Of a stretch of 64,000 nt of DNA, positions 1 through 12,550 are shown piece by piece. The DNA is from Oreohelix idahoensis (taxonomy: Eukaryota > Mollusca > Gastropoda > Stylommatophora > Oreohelicidae), in NCBI GenBank assembly GCA_024509875.1, contig JAMPIV010021269.1, positions 1 to 64,000 on the forward strand, written 5' to 3'. Every line of letters starts with the position of its first letter. Position 1 is the stretch's first letter. Made by a program: the position numbers and the translations under genes. Below the pieces are notes generated by a model. That model worked only from the letters and a program-made list of their open reading frames with translations, did no database searches and was not told the origin of the DNA.

Positions 1-2
1 AG

Positions 3-584
3 GTGCGAAGTCTGTTAGGTCTTATTCAATTTTATGGCAGATTCATTCAGAATCTATCCTCTATCATGGCACCTCTTTCGACACTTCTAAAGAAAGGTTC
101 GCCTAATATGGTCCACTGGTCTCAGGAATGCCAATGCTCTCTGGATAAGATTAAAACATTGTTTTCAACACCACCTATTTTAGTGCTACCTACTAAAGAT
201 AAGACATTCGTTCTTCGTAGTGACGCCTTATCCACTGGGATTGGAGCGGCACTAATGCAAGAGTACTCTGGAACTCTGCATCCTGTAATGTATATTTCCA
301 GAAAACTTAATGCGGCAGAAAGGAATTATTCGGTTTTAGACCGTGAGCTATTAGCTATGGTTTGGTCGATCCTCAAACTACAGAGATTCCTTCTAGGCGC
401 ACATTTCAAAGTAGAAACCGACCAAAAAGCTCTTACTGCTATACAGAGTAAGAATTTGAAGAGCTCGAGGTCTACTCGATATGCAATTGCTCTTCAACCT
501 TTTCATTTCTCTGTGCGAGCTATTCGTGGATCAGATAATGTGATGGCAGACATTCTGTCAAGATGCCCACATGATTCCACATAA
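3..584 (+). pseudogene. RT connection and RNase H domain of Gmr1-like Pol, partial at window edge
   Basis: The frame is open from the window edge for 193 residues to a stop at 582-584. It begins in the RT connection region (SLLGLIQFYGRF, typical of Ty3/gypsy RT just after the palm and thumb). The RNase H domain follows: a first acidic motif around LRSDALSTGIGAAL, the conserved RELLAMVW segment, TDQKAL, and a final acidic motif in NVMADILSR. The protein ends right after RNase H, with no integrase behind it, which agrees with the integrase-first order of copies A and B. No break is visible in this part. The real start lies outside the window, so the first methionine has no meaning. Confidence 0.9.
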
Positions 585-1067
585 CTATTAGGGCTTAGAC
601 TTCTTGATATGACTAGTTCTATAGTAGTTCCTTTTCTATATCATGATAGATACACATTTGTAATTTAATAATATAATGATTGTATCACTACATAGCGGTT
701 CATTGATGTTTATTCACCGCTGTGCTTTGATGATTTTTTCTTCATAAATCATAAATGTAAGATATCTAATACGAAATGATGGTATGAATTTTTTAGGCAT
801 CGTGTAATTGCCAGAATTGTATTATACTTTGATGACACCTCCTGGAAAAATATACTTATAGAGAAATAATTTCTCTCAGTTTATGAGACACATTCTCACC
901 AGTCGCTCCATAAGTTGACTTAGCCTCATATTAGGCGTTATATGTATTCCTGATATTTTCATCTGCGCATTATTCATGCGTTGTGAGCCTATTGTACGTT
1001 GCTCCTAGATGTATTTCAAAAAGAAAAAAAATGTTCCATTTTTTTTTCCCGGGAGGTGTAGTAAGAC

Positions 1068-1971
1068 TGTTACGTGCAGTCTTTGATATCTTACAATATT
1101 ATACATTGGTATACTTGTTATGTTCGCAAATATTTTGTAAACAAAATAGATATTTTTTAGTGCTTAAGGGAAAGTCATTATTGAGTTACTTCCCTTGAAA
1201 GTTGTGTCGTCTCTTTCGATCGAACTCCGCGGATGAATCCAGTGTTACTGCGATTTATTCTTTGTTTGGGTAGTAATAGATTGTTCTTGCTTCAGAATAT
1301 CTATGGCCTGAATTTATGTGTATTGTTTGGCTGAGTAGGACGAGTCTGTCTTATATCTGTATATCTTTACATATCTAAGTCGAACTATATGTTCTTTTGT
1401 CTCTAGAGAGGTCAAAGGCTGTTCGGCGGATGTGTCTCTAGAGAGGTGTTTTGGCTTCGCCCTGATCATGGGGGCTGTGTTTTGCTATGTCGGCTTGTCG
1501 CCGGGAAAAAGTGATCTCTATATTTATGGGGAAAGTGATAGTCGTCTAGACCTATCGTGTATGCTTTACCCCAGTGTTTATTCTTATTGCCAAGGAATGG
1601 CAGAATCATATTTCTGATACGCAGGTAATAAAAGATACTCTTTTGAACTCTCGTACGAAGCCACCGTTTTTCGATAGGTATGACTTGTACATCTGAGAGG
1701 ATGCATTTAACTAGATGGAAAACGACTCTGATTCCTAGCAGCACTATATCCTGTAGAATGCAGTCAATTGTATCATGATAGAATCTACAGAGCAATGAAA
1801 CATTTAATGAATGACTAACTTTAAGACAGATTCATTATCTGTATCCAAACGTGAGTGACAGCTCACGAGAGAAGCCATCTTGTAAAAACATTTAGTGACT
1901 TTCAAGAAGAGAAAAGGGATGCCCGTATTATCGCTTGATTAGTCCAGAGATCACTGCTACACATGAGAACC
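1068..1971 (+). repeat. 3' LTR of copy 0, truncated by satellite
   Basis: The LTR begins with TGTTACGTGC right after a purine-rich tract (GGGAGGTGTAGTAAGAC), the same junction as in copy B at 40375. It can be followed to GAGAACC at 1971, where copy B continues for another ~610 bp but this copy changes into the 52-bp satellite. It differs from the copy B LTRs by more changes than these differ from each other. Confidence 0.85.
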
Positions 1972-4900
1972 AGACATTTAATGTCCAGGCCACACATTGA
2001 GAAAACCTGTTGTTAGCACTACCAGAAAATTACTGTCCAATCCACACATTGAGAAAACCTGTTGTTAGCACTACCAGACATTTACTGTCCAGGCCACACA
2101 TTGAGAAAACCTGTTGTTAGCACTACCAGAAAATTACTGTCCAACCACACATTGAGAAAACCTGTTGTTAGCACTACCAGAAAATTACTGTCCAGGACAC
2201 ACATTGAGAAAACCTGTTGTTAGCATTACCAGACAATTACTGTCCAGGCCACACATTGAGAAAACCTGTTGATAGCATTACCAGACAATTACTGTCCAGG
2301 ACACACATTGAGAAAACCTGTTGTTAGCATTACCAGACAATTACTGTCCAGGACACACATTGAGAAAAACTGTTATTAGCATTACCAGACAATTACTGTC
2401 CAGGACACACATTGAGAAAAACTGTTATTAGCATTACCAGACAATTACTGTCCAGGACACACATTGAGAAAACCTGTTGTTAGCATTACCAGACAATTAC
2501 TGTCCAGGACACACATTGAGAAAACCTGTTGTTAGCATTACCAGAAAATTACTGTCCAGGACACACATTGAGAAAACCTGTTGTTAGCATTACCAGACAA
2601 ATACGGTCCAGGACACACATTGAGAAAAACTGTTATTAGCATTACCAGACAATTACTGTCCAGGACACACATTGAGAAAACCTGTTGTTAGCATTACCAG
2701 ACAATTACTGTCCAGGACACACATTGAGAAAACCTGTTGTTAGCATTACCAGACATTTACTGTCCAGGACACACATTGAGAAAACCTGTTGTTAGCACTA
2801 CCAGACATTTACTGTCCAGGCCACACATTGAGAAAACCTGTTGTTAGCACTACCAGACATTTACTGTCCAGGCCACACATTGAGAAAACCTGTTGTTAGC
2901 ACTACCAGACATTTACTGTCCAGGCCACACATTGAGAAAACCTGTTGTTAGCACTACCAGACATTTACTGTGTTATTAGCATTACCAGACAATTACTGTC
3001 CAGGCCACACATTGAGAAAACCTGTTGTTAGCACTACCAGACATTTACTGTCCAGGCCACACATTGAGAAAACCTGTTGTTAGCACTACCAGACATTTAC
3101 TGTCCAGGCCACACATTGAGAAAACCCAGACATTTACTGTCCAGGCCACACATTGAGAAAACCTGTTGATAGCATTACCAGACAATTACTGTCCAGGATA
3201 CACATTGAGAAAACCTGTTGTTAGCACTACCAGACATTTACTGTCCAGGCCACACATTGAGAAAACCTGTTGTTAGCACTACCAGACATTTACTGTCCAG
3301 GCCACACATTGAGAAAACCTGTTGTTAGCATTACCAGACAATTACTGTCCAGGCCACACATTGAGAAAACCTGTTGATAGCATTACCAGACAATTACTGT
3401 CCAGGACACACATTGAGAAAACCTGTTGTTAGCATTACCAGACAATTACTGTCCAGGACACACATTGAGAAAACCTGTTGTTAGCATTACCAGACAATTA
3501 CTGTCCAGGACACACATTGAGAAAACCTGTTGTTAGCATTACCAGACAATTACTGTCCAGGACACACATTGAGAAAACCTGTTGTTAGCATTACCAGACA
3601 ATTACTGTCCAGGACACACATTGAGAAAACCTGTTGTTAGCATTACCAGACAATTACTGTCCAGGACACACATTGAGAAAACCTGTTGTTAGCATTACCA
3701 GACAATTACTGTCCAGGACACACATTGAGAAAACCTGTTGTTAGCATTACCAGACAATTACTGTCCAGGACACACATTGAGAAAACCTGTTGTTAGCATT
3801 ACCAGACAACTACTGTCTAGAACACACATTGAGAAAACCTGTTGATAGCGTTACCAGAATATTACTGTCCAAATCATACATTGAGAAAACCTGTTGTTAG
3901 CATTACCAGAAAATTACTGTCCAGGACACACATTGAGAAAATCTGTTGTTAGCATTACCAGACAAATACGGTCCAGGACACACATTGAGAAAAACTGTTA
4001 TTAGCATTACCAGACAATTACTGTCCAGCCCACACATTGAGAAAACCTGTTGTTAGCACTACCATACATTTACTGTCCAGGCCACACATTGAGAAAACCT
4101 GTTGTTAGCATTACCAGACATTTACTGTCCAGGCCACACATTGAGAAAACCTGTTGTTAGCATTACCAGAAAATTACTGTCCAGGACACACATTGAGAAA
4201 ACCTGTTGTTAGCACTACCAGAAAATTACTGTCGAGGCCACACATTGAGAAAACCTGTTGTTAGGCCACACATTGAGAAAACCTGTTGTTAGCACTACCA
4301 GACATTTACTGTCCAGGCCACACATTGAGAAAACCTGTTGTTAGCACTACCAGAAAATTACTGTCCAGGACACACATTGAGAAAACCTGTTGTTAGCATT
4401 ACCAGACATTTACTGTCCAGGCCACACATTGAGAAAACCTGTTGTTAGCATTACCAGACATTTACTGTCCAGGCCACACATTGAGAAAACCTGTTGTTAG
4501 CATTACTAGACATTTACTGTCCAGGCCACACATTGAGAAAACCTGTTGTTAGCATTACCAGAAAATTACTGTCCAGGACACACATTGAGAAAAACTGTTA
4601 TTAGCATTACCAGACAATTACTGTCCAGGCCACACATTGAGAAAACCTGTTGTTAGCATTACCAGACATTTACTGTCCAGGCCACACATTGAGAAAACCT
4701 GTTGTTAGCATTACCAGACAATTACTGTCCAGGACACACATTGAGAAAACCTGTTGTTAGCATTACCAGACAATTACTGTCCAGGACACACATTGAGAAA
4801 ACCTGTTGTTAGCATTACCAGACAAATACGGTCCAGGACACACATTGAGAAAAACTGTTATTAGCATTACCAGACAATTACTGTCCAGGCCACACATTGA

Positions 4901-7900
4901 GAAAACCTGTTGATAGCATTACCAGACAATTACTGTCCAGGACACACATTGAGAAAACCTGTTGTTAGCATTACCAGACAATTACTGTCCAGGCCACACA
5001 TTGAGAAAACCTGTTGTTAGCATTACCAGACAATTACTGTCCAGGACACACATTGAGACAACCTGTTGTTAGCATTACCAGACAATTACTGTCCAGGACA
5101 CACATTGAGAAAACCTGTTGATAGCATTACCAGACAATTACTGTCCAGGACACACATTGAGAAAACCTGTTGATAGCATTACCAGACAATTACTGTCCAG
5201 GACACACATTGAGAAAACCTGTTGTTAGCATTACCAGACATTTACTGTCCAGGCCACACATTGAGAAAACCTGTTGTTAGCTTAATGTCCAGGACACACA
5301 TTGAGAAAACCTGTTGTTAGCATTACCAGACAATTACTGTCCAGGACACACATTGAGAAAACCTGTTGTTAGCATTACCAGACAATTACTGTCCAGGACA
5401 CACATTGAGAAAACCTGTTGTTAGCATTACCAGACATTTACTGTCCAGAACACACATTGAGAAAAACTGTTATTAGCATTACCAGACAATTACTGTCCAG
5501 GCCACACATTGAGAAAACCTGTTGTTAGCACTACCAGACATTTACTGTCCAGGCCACACATTGAGAAAACCTGTTGTTAGCACTACCAGAAAATTACTGT
5601 CCAGGCCACACATTGAGAAAACCTGTTGTTAGCACTACCAGACATTTACTGTCCAGGCCACACATTGAGAAAACCTGTTGTTAGCACTACCAGAAAATTA
5701 CTGTCCAGGACACATTGAGAAAACCTGTCCAGGCCACACATTGAGAAAACCTGTTGTTAGCATTACCAGACATTTACTGTCCAGGCCACACATTGAGAAA
5801 ACCTGTTGTTAGCATTACTAGACATTTACTGTCCAGGCCACACATTGAGAAAACCTGTTGATAGCATTACCAGACATTTTACATTGAGACAATTACTGTC
5901 CAGGATACACATTGAGAAAACCTGTTGTTAGCACTACCAGACAATTACTGTCCAGGACACACATTGAGAAAACCTGTTGTTAGCATTACCAGACAAATAC
6001 GGTCCAGGACACACATTGAGAAAAACTGTTATTAGCATTACCAGACAATTACTGTCCAGGACACACATTGAGAAAACCTGTTGTTAGCATTACCAGACAA
6101 TTACTGTCCACGCCACATATTGAGAAAACCTGTTGATAGCATTACCAGACAATTACTGTCCAGGACACACATTGAGACAACCTGTTGTTAGCATTACCAG
6201 ACAATTACTGTCCAGGACACACATTGAGAAAACCTGTTGTTAGCATTACCAGACAATTACTGTCCAGGACACACATTGAGAAAACCTGTTGTTAGCATTA
6301 CCAGACAATTACTGTCCAGGACACACATTGAGAAAACCTGTTGTTAGCATTACCAGACAATTACTGTCCAGGACACACATTGAGAAAACCTGTTGTTAGC
6401 ATTACCAGACAATTACTGTCCAGGACACACATTGAGAAAAACTGTTATTAGCATTACCAGACAATTACTGTCCAGGATACACATTGAGAAAACCTGTTGT
6501 TAGCACTACCAGACATTTACTGTCCAGGCCACACATTGAGAAAACCTGTTGTTAGCATTACCAGACAATTACTGTCCAGGCCACACATTGAGAAAACCTG
6601 TTGTTAGCATTACTGTCCAGGACACACATTGAGAAAACCTGTTGTTAGCATTACCAGACAAATACGGTCCAGGACACACATTGAGAAAAACTGTTATTAG
6701 CATTACCAGACAATTACTGTCCAGGCCACACATTGAGAAAACCTGTTGTTAGCACTACCATACATTTACTGTCCAGGCCACACATTTACTGTCCATTACC
6801 ACACATTGAGAAAACCTGTTTTAGTTACCAGCCACATACAATTACTGTCCAGGACACACATTGAGAAAAACTGTTATTAGCATTACCAGACAATTACTGT
6901 CCAGGCCACACATTGAGAAAACCTGTTGTTAGCACTACCAGACATTTACTGTCCAGGCCACACATTGAGAAAACCTGTTGTTAGCACTACCAGACATTTA
7001 CTGTCCAGGCCACACATTGAGAAAACCTGTTGTTAGCACTACCAGACATTTACTGTCCAGGCCACACATTGAGAAAACCTGTTGTTAGCATTACCAGACA
7101 TTTACTGTCCAGGCCACACATTGAGAAAACCTGTTGTTAGCATTACTAGACATTTACTGTCCGGGCCACACATTGAGAAAACCTGTTGATAGCATTACCA
7201 GACAATTACTGTCCAGGACACACATTGAGAAAACCTGTCCAGGCCACACATTGAGAAAACCTGTTGTTAGCACTACCAGACATTTACTGTCCAGGCCACA
7301 CATTGAGAAAACCTGTTGTTAGCACTACCAGACAATTACTGTCCAGGACACACATTGAGAAAACCTGTTGATAGCATTACCAGACAATTACTGTCCAGGA
7401 CACACATTGAGAAAACCTGTTGGGACACACATTGAGAAAACCTGTTGATAGCATTACCAGACAATTACTGTCCAGGACACACATTGAGAAAACCTGTTGT
7501 TAGCATTACCAGACAATTACTGTCCAGGACACACATTGAGAAAACCTGTTGATAGCATTACCAGACAATTACTGTCCAGGACACACATTGAGAAAACCTG
7601 TTGTTAGCATTACCAGACAATTACTGTCCAGGACACACATTGAGAAAACCTGTTGTTAGCATTACCAGACAATTACTGTCCAGGACACACATTGAGAAAA
7701 CCTGTTGTTAGCACTACCAGACATTTACTGTCCAGGCCACACATTGAGAAAACCTGTTGTTAGCACTACCAGACATTTACTGTCCAGGCCACACATTGAG
7801 AAAACCTGTTGTTAGCATTACCAGACAATTACTGTCCAGGCCCACATATTGAGAAAACCTGTTGAAAGCATTACCAGACAATTTCTGTCCAGGACACACA

Positions 7901-8408
7901 TTGAGAAAACCTGTTGTTAGCATTACCAGACAATTACTGTCCAGGACACACATTGAGAAAACCTGTTGTTAGCATTACCAGAAAATTACTGTCCAGGCCA
8001 CACATTGAGAAAACCTGTTGTTAGCATTACCAGACAATTACTGTCCAGGCCACACATTGAGAAAACCTGTTGTTAGCACTACCAGAAAATTACTGTCCAG
8101 GACACACATTGAGAAAACCTGTTGTTAGCACTACCAGACATTTACTGTCCAGGCCACACATTGAGAAAACCTGTTGTTAGCACTACCAGACATTTACTGT
8201 CCAGGCCACACATTGAGAAAACCTGTTGTTAGCACTACCAGAAAATTACTGTCCAGGACACACATTGAGAAAACCTGTTGTTAGCATTACCAGACATTTA
8301 CTGTCCAGGCCACACATTGAGAAAACCTGTTGTTAGCATTACCAGACAATTACTGTCCAGGACACACATTGAGAAAACCTGTTGATAGCATTACCAGACA
8401 ATTACTGT
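1972..8408 (+). repeat. 52-bp satellite array, block 1 (about 124 units)
   Basis: Head-to-tail units of 52 bp, for example three successive occurrences spaced 52 bp apart around 3421-3530. A typical unit carries GGACACACATTGAGAAAACC followed by TGTTGTTAGCATTACCAGAC and AATTACTGTCCA. Two variant types alternate in runs: 'GGCCACAC...TTAGCACTACCAGACATTT' and 'GGACACAC...TTAGCATTACCAGACAATT'. Some units are truncated (3127, 4262, 5281, 6613, 7237, 7423). The short translation PGHTLRKPVDSITRQLLS is homologous to the C-terminus of the RTE-like LINEs in this window, so the satellite comes from LINE coding sequence. It is not a gene and has no CRISPR-type spacers. Confidence 0.97.
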
Positions 8409-9224
8409 AATAGCAAAGTTCTTCAATAATGACAGTTCGTAGCGTCGCCCTTGGCATCTCTGACTAAACGCGTCAGATGCCTTAGTCACTTTGACACATA
8501 GGTGCAACTTGGCATTCCCCGCCAATTGCACATTATCAGGCTGTAGTATAATAGCCGAAAGCACAGGCCTCGTTCTGACGTCGGCTGTGTACTTCTGTTA
8601 AATAGGTTATCATCAACCCTGCAGTAATGCTTATTGTAGACATAAATCCCGCCAATCTGCGGTTCCCACAATATATCTTCGTCACTGGATTTCTGGACAA
8701 TATAAAGACTAACAGTCTTGGATGGCTACCTCGAGCACAAATATATAAGTTCTGTAATATATAGGATCGGTGAGCTGCAGTTCACACTAAGTAATCCTTT
8801 TACATGTTCTGCCACCGAAAAGCGTAATAATGCATAAAGGTCGGTATTACCTGGAAAATGAATCCTCAGAACATAACAAGGAATTCTGTCGTCATCCCGA
8901 CGCACAGAGATTCACTGGGGAAAACTGCCATAGCAGTTACTTCGAAGATTCTCCCCGAAAAACAATGGACTCTTGGTCCCTTCAGAAAAACAGGACCTTC
9001 CCGGCTTGCCGGAAGTATAACTCTCTCCCGCTTAAAAAAACCTTCCCATAGGCCTACGCCCGAACTGTCAACCTTTGACCCTAAAGGTCAAAACACAATG
9101 AATGAATAAACAAGGGAAGACAACCCCTAATCAACCTGACATCGCAGGTAAAGACACAATTATACTTATGATAAAACATAGGCAAATAACTCGACAGATG
9201 ACTCCGTCGAAAATGATAGCAACA
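8409..9224 (-). repeat. 3' LTR of copy A, missing its outer ~336 bp
   Basis: Matches 16447-17262 almost base for base (816 bp each). The inner end is at 9224 (sense TGTTGC...). The outer end should continue as 16111-16446 does but is replaced by satellite at 8408. The lost part would carry the end of U3, R and U5. The same full-length LTR exists as a solo copy at 62257-63411, which confirms that this one is truncated. Confidence 0.9.
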
Positions 9225-9674
9225 TTACTACCACACCCCTGTAAAAAAAATGAAATTTTTTTTTTTTTAATATGTCCATGTGCAAGATAGCACCAGTATC
9301 ACTTCTGTGCTCATGCAAAAACTGAACCTAATATCAGGTACAATAGACGCATAAATAAGGCGTCTGAAGAGAATACAAATCATCTCTCAACATAGGAGAA
9401 AATATTTCCTTTAAGCCAAACAAACTAAGGGATACCATTCAAGAAACCTAAGTTGCTGGCAATACCAATCATATATCAAACATTACTAAATAATATAATT
9501 ATAGCAATATACAAATGTCAATGCTATTTTAGCAACATATCACTGATGGATGGACAAAATGAAATTTGTTAAATTATCTAACCATCAACCAAATGCATTT
9601 GTATTACAACATATTATGATATTAAGGACAGACCTAAGTCTGAAAGTATATCAGGAAAAACTAGGACACAAGAT
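9225..9674 (-). other. 3' untranslated region and polypurine-tract-like site of copy A
   Basis: Between the RNase H stop and the 3' LTR there are 450 AT-rich bases with T/A homopolymers and no coding potential. The bases next to the LTR read, in sense, GGGGTGTGGTAGTAA. Copy B has GGGAGGTGTGGTAAGAC in the same place, and copy 0 nearly the same. The shared GGTGTGGTA core makes this the likely plus-strand priming site, although it is less purine-pure than usual. Confidence 0.6.
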
Positions 9675-10883
9675 TTAACTGGAATCATGTGGGCATCTAG
9701 ACAATATGTCCGCCATCACATTATCCGAACCACGGATAGCTCGAACCGTGAAATGGAAAGGCTGAAGAGCAATAGCATAACGAGTAGATCTCGAGCTCTT
9801 CAAATCCTTACTTTGCATAGCCGTAAGAGCTTTTTGGTCGGTTTCCATAAAAAAATGCGCGCCCAGAAGGAACCTTTGTAGCTTAAGAATGGACCAAACC
9901 ATAGCCAACAATTCACGATCCAAAACCGAGTAATTCCTTTCTGCCGCATTTAGCTTCCTAGAAATATACATTACAGGATGCAGAGTTCCTGAATATTCCT
10001 GCATTAGTGCCGCTCCAATCCCAGTGGAAGAGGCATCACTACGAAGGACAAAAGTCTTATCAATCGTTGGTAGTCTTAAGATAGGATGAGATGAGAACAA
10101 ATTCTTAACCTGATCCAATGAAGATTGGCATTCTTGGGACCAACGCACCATATTAGGAGAACCTTTTTTTTTCAATAACGTTGAAAGTGGTGCCATAATG
10201 GAGGACAGATTCTCAATGAATCTTCCATAGAATTGTATCAATCCCAAGAGACTACGCACTTGCTTTTTCGTCTTCGGAACCGAGATATTTAATATCTTTG
10301 AAATGTTTTGGTCCTCTGTCTTCAACAGACCATGACCAACTCGATGACCTAGGAAGGAAATTTCACTAAACCCAACAAAAGCTTTAGAGGGTTTAGCAGT
10401 CAAACTATGCTCACGTAGAGTAGATAGCAATTCCTTTAGACCCAAATAGTGTTCTTCCCAAGTATCGCTGAAAAGACAGATGTCGTCTAAATATGCAATG
10501 ACATCTGCACGATCTGATAGAATTCGTCGCATCATGCGCACGAAAGTCGCTGGGGCGTTCATAAGCCCGAAAGGCATAAAATTCCATTGAAACAGACCCC
10601 TAGGTGTCGAAAAAGCAGTGAGAGGTTTGGCGTGTTCCGTCAGTGGGACTTGCCAATAACCTTTCGACAAGTCTAGTTTAGTAAAGAATTTAGCTTTAGA
10701 AAGTCTAATAAGTAGATCATCTAATAACGGCATAGGTTCAGCATCGAACTTCGTAACTTGATTTAATTTGCGATAGTCAACGCAAAGACGTATGTTATTG
10801 TCTTTCTTTCGAACAATAACTATCGACGAAGAATAAGCTGAAGTGGATGGTTCAATTATTTGTAGTTGAATCATTTCATCCAA
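9675..10883 (-). CDS. Reverse transcriptase-RNase H part of Gmr1-like Pol (copy A)
   Basis: 402 residues without a break. It copies the element RNA into DNA and removes the RNA strand. RT motifs are visible: DNNIRLCVDYRKLN near 28-41, the first catalytic aspartate in FTKLDLSKGYWQVP near 71, FMPFGLMNAPATF near 102-114, and the catalytic YLDD at about 131-134. The connection SLLGLIQFYGRF follows, then RNase H with LRSDASSTGIGAAL, RELLAMVW, TDQKAL and NVMADILSR. It ends after RNase H. The apparent start (MDEMIQ) is not the biological start. The frame is cut off from the integrase frame by a single missing T in a T-run near 10905, where copy B reads straight through. Confidence 0.93.
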   Translation of the reverse strand: MDEMIQLQIIEPSTSAYSSSIVIVRKKDNNIRLCVDYRKLNQVTKFDAEPMPLLDDLLIRLSKAKFFTKLDLSKGYWQVPLTEHAKPLTAFSTPRGLFQWNFMPFGLMNAPATFVRMMRRILSDRADVIAYLDDICLFSDTWEEHYLGLKELLSTLREHSLTAKPSKAFVGFSEISFLGHRVGHGLLKTEDQNISKILNISVPKTKKQVRSLLGLIQFYGRFIENLSSIMAPLSTLLKKKGSPNMVRWSQECQSSLDQVKNLFSSHPILRLPTIDKTFVLRSDASSTGIGAALMQEYSGTLHPVMYISRKLNAAERNYSVLDRELLAMVWSILKLQRFLLGAHFFMETDQKALTAMQSKDLKSSRSTRYAIALQPFHFTVRAIRGSDNVMADILSRCPHDSS

Positions 10884-12499
10884 TTCTTTCTCGACTTGTG
10901 CTTGAAATGAATAGGTATTGGGTATGGTCTTACTCTGATCGGATTACGATCAGTAAGTATGATGTCATGTTCTATGACATCTGTGTGTCCAGGAATGTCG
11001 GTAAGGACATCCTGATATGATTGTAACGTAGAGGATACTTGACGCTGTTCCTCAAAAGACAAGTTCGAAGAGATTGTAACGTTTCTCCACGATTCCGTTG
11101 AAGTAAGTGGAATCGCAGGAAGAGGTAAGTTCACGTCAGAAAAAATAGTTTCCTCATCCTGTATAACGGACAGGGATGAGATGTGACCATGTTGGACTGG
11201 AGAGTCGTCCGTCGCCTGGAAAATAGGCTGCAAATAGTCTGGACGTTCAATAAACTCTGTTAGCATATTTATATGGAAGGTTTTATGCCTTCCATCCACA
11301 TCGACAATATAGTCGACATCAGAAATTTTTGAGACTATAGTGTATGGACCTTTCCATGAAATGAGAAGTCTATTCTCTCTTGAGGGCAGTAAGACATATG
11401 CTTTGTCTCCAGGACAAAGTTGACGTAGGCGTCTTTTCCTATTAGCAAATCGCCTAGCTTTTTCTTTCGCAAATTCGGAAGATGAAGTTGCTAACCTGCA
11501 CGATTCGATAATCTTTTCTCTAAGAGCTATGACATATTCATATGACGATTGTGTATCATCGTCAATATTATCGGAAGTTATCAAATCGTGTAACAAGGAC
11601 ATCGGACCGCGCGGTTGCGCGCCAAATACAAGTTCGAAAGGAGAAAACCCTGTATACTCGTTGGGAACCTCTCTATAGGCAAAGAGGACTGCAGGTAAAA
11701 CCCTGTCCCAATCTTCAGGATGATCCTCCGTTATCTTGCCAAGTAAGTTCTTTAGTGTCCTGTTAAGACGTTCTACCAATCCATTGGACATTGGATGATA
11801 AATACTACTGAGAGACCTTTTAATGTCTAGCGTAGCCATTACCTGAGACATAACGTCCGAAATTAACTGAGTGCCGTGATCCGACAGTATTTCTCCGGGG
11901 AATCCCAGACGAGAAAATACGAGCCAAAGAGCATCAGCGATATCGACAGTTGATATGCTCTTCAGAGGAATAGCCTCTGGCCAACGCGTGCACATGTCCA
12001 CGCAAGTGAGGATAAATTGGTGTCCTCTGGCTGACTTAATCTTGAACGGACCAATGATGTCTATAGCCATTTTCTGAAACGGCCGAATCGGAATATCTGC
12101 AGCCTGAATAGGAGCAGCATGTCTCGGACCCCTAGACTTGACCTCTTGACAAATTTTGCAAGATCGGCAATAAATTCGGATGTCTTTATTCACGAATGGC
12201 CAAAAGAAGGACGCAAGGACTCTAGTTTTAGTTCTGGAAAAACCCATGTGTCCAGCACACTGAGAATCGTGTGCATGCCGAAGAATTAAGGCTCTCATAC
12301 ACTTAGGCACAAGAATTTGCGAGTGCATAGACTTGTCCGAGTGTTGTACCATTCGTACCAATATACCATTCTTCATAGTGATATACGATTTGTGATTCGT
12401 ATTTTGATTGGGATCCCCTTTCTTTGCAAGAAGGAAGAATTTCTTCAAAGAAGGATCCTCTTCTTGACGTTTAACAAACGAGTCATGGGAAATCACCAA
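10871..12499 (-). CDS. Integrase part of Gmr1-like Pol (copy A), running into the RT N-terminus
   Basis: 542 residues. It inserts the cDNA into the genome. An HHCC zinc-binding domain is visible (HAHDSQCAGHMGF near 75-87, CRSCKICQ near 111-118). The core has catalytic D147 (AIDIIGP), D207 (ILSDHGTQ) and E243 (VERLNR), that is a D,D-35-E spacing. A GPY/F-type module follows (ISWKGPYTIV). The last ~100 residues are the linker and the start of RT (HDIILTDRNPIRVRPYPIPI). Integrase therefore precedes RT in one reading frame. The frame is in phase with the upstream Gag-protease frame and separated from it by a TAA at 12551-12553. The downstream end is a frameshift near 10905. Confidence 0.92.
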   Translation of the reverse strand: MVISHDSFVKRQEEDPSLKKFFLLAKKGDPNQNTNHKSYITMKNGILVRMVQHSDKSMHSQILVPKCMRALILRHAHDSQCAGHMGFSRTKTRVLASFFWPFVNKDIRIYCRSCKICQEVKSRGPRHAAPIQAADIPIRPFQKMAIDIIGPFKIKSARGHQFILTCVDMCTRWPEAIPLKSISTVDIADALWLVFSRLGFPGEILSDHGTQLISDVMSQVMATLDIKRSLSSIYHPMSNGLVERLNRTLKNLLGKITEDHPEDWDRVLPAVLFAYREVPNEYTGFSPFELVFGAQPRGPMSLLHDLITSDNIDDDTQSSYEYVIALREKIIESCRLATSSSEFAKEKARRFANRKRRLRQLCPGDKAYVLLPSRENRLLISWKGPYTIVSKISDVDYIVDVDGRHKTFHINMLTEFIERPDYLQPIFQATDDSPVQHGHISSLSVIQDEETIFSDVNLPLPAIPLTSTESWRNVTISSNLSFEEQRQVSSTLQSYQDVLTDIPGHTDVIEHDIILTDRNPIRVRPYPIPIHFKHKSRKNWMK

Positions 12500-12550
12500 G
12501 TGCTCGTCTTGGCTATCAACTTCATTACTATTATCAGATGAAGTTGGGGA

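Larger units (their letters stand above)
1..1971 (+). mobile_element. Gmr1-like Ty3/gypsy element, copy 0 (3' end only)
   Basis: This is the 3' end of an LTR retrotransposon running off the left edge of the window. It holds the last part of the reverse transcriptase/RNase H frame, a 3' untranslated stretch (585-1067) and the first ~904 bp of the 3' LTR. It matches the 3' end of complete copy B (39312-41283) closely, base for base over long stretches. The LTR stops abruptly at the first unit of the 52-bp satellite, so about 610 bp of LTR are missing. Whether the missing 5' part is intact cannot be seen here. Confidence 0.9.

Noticed and set aside
585..1067. Envelope gene behind pol (errantivirus-like)
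   Set aside because: Neither copy 0, A nor B has a frame of meaningful size between RNase H and the 3' LTR.
1972..8408. CRISPR-like regular array
   Set aside because: Units are continuous 52-bp repeats with no unique spacers, no cas genes, in a eukaryotic setting.
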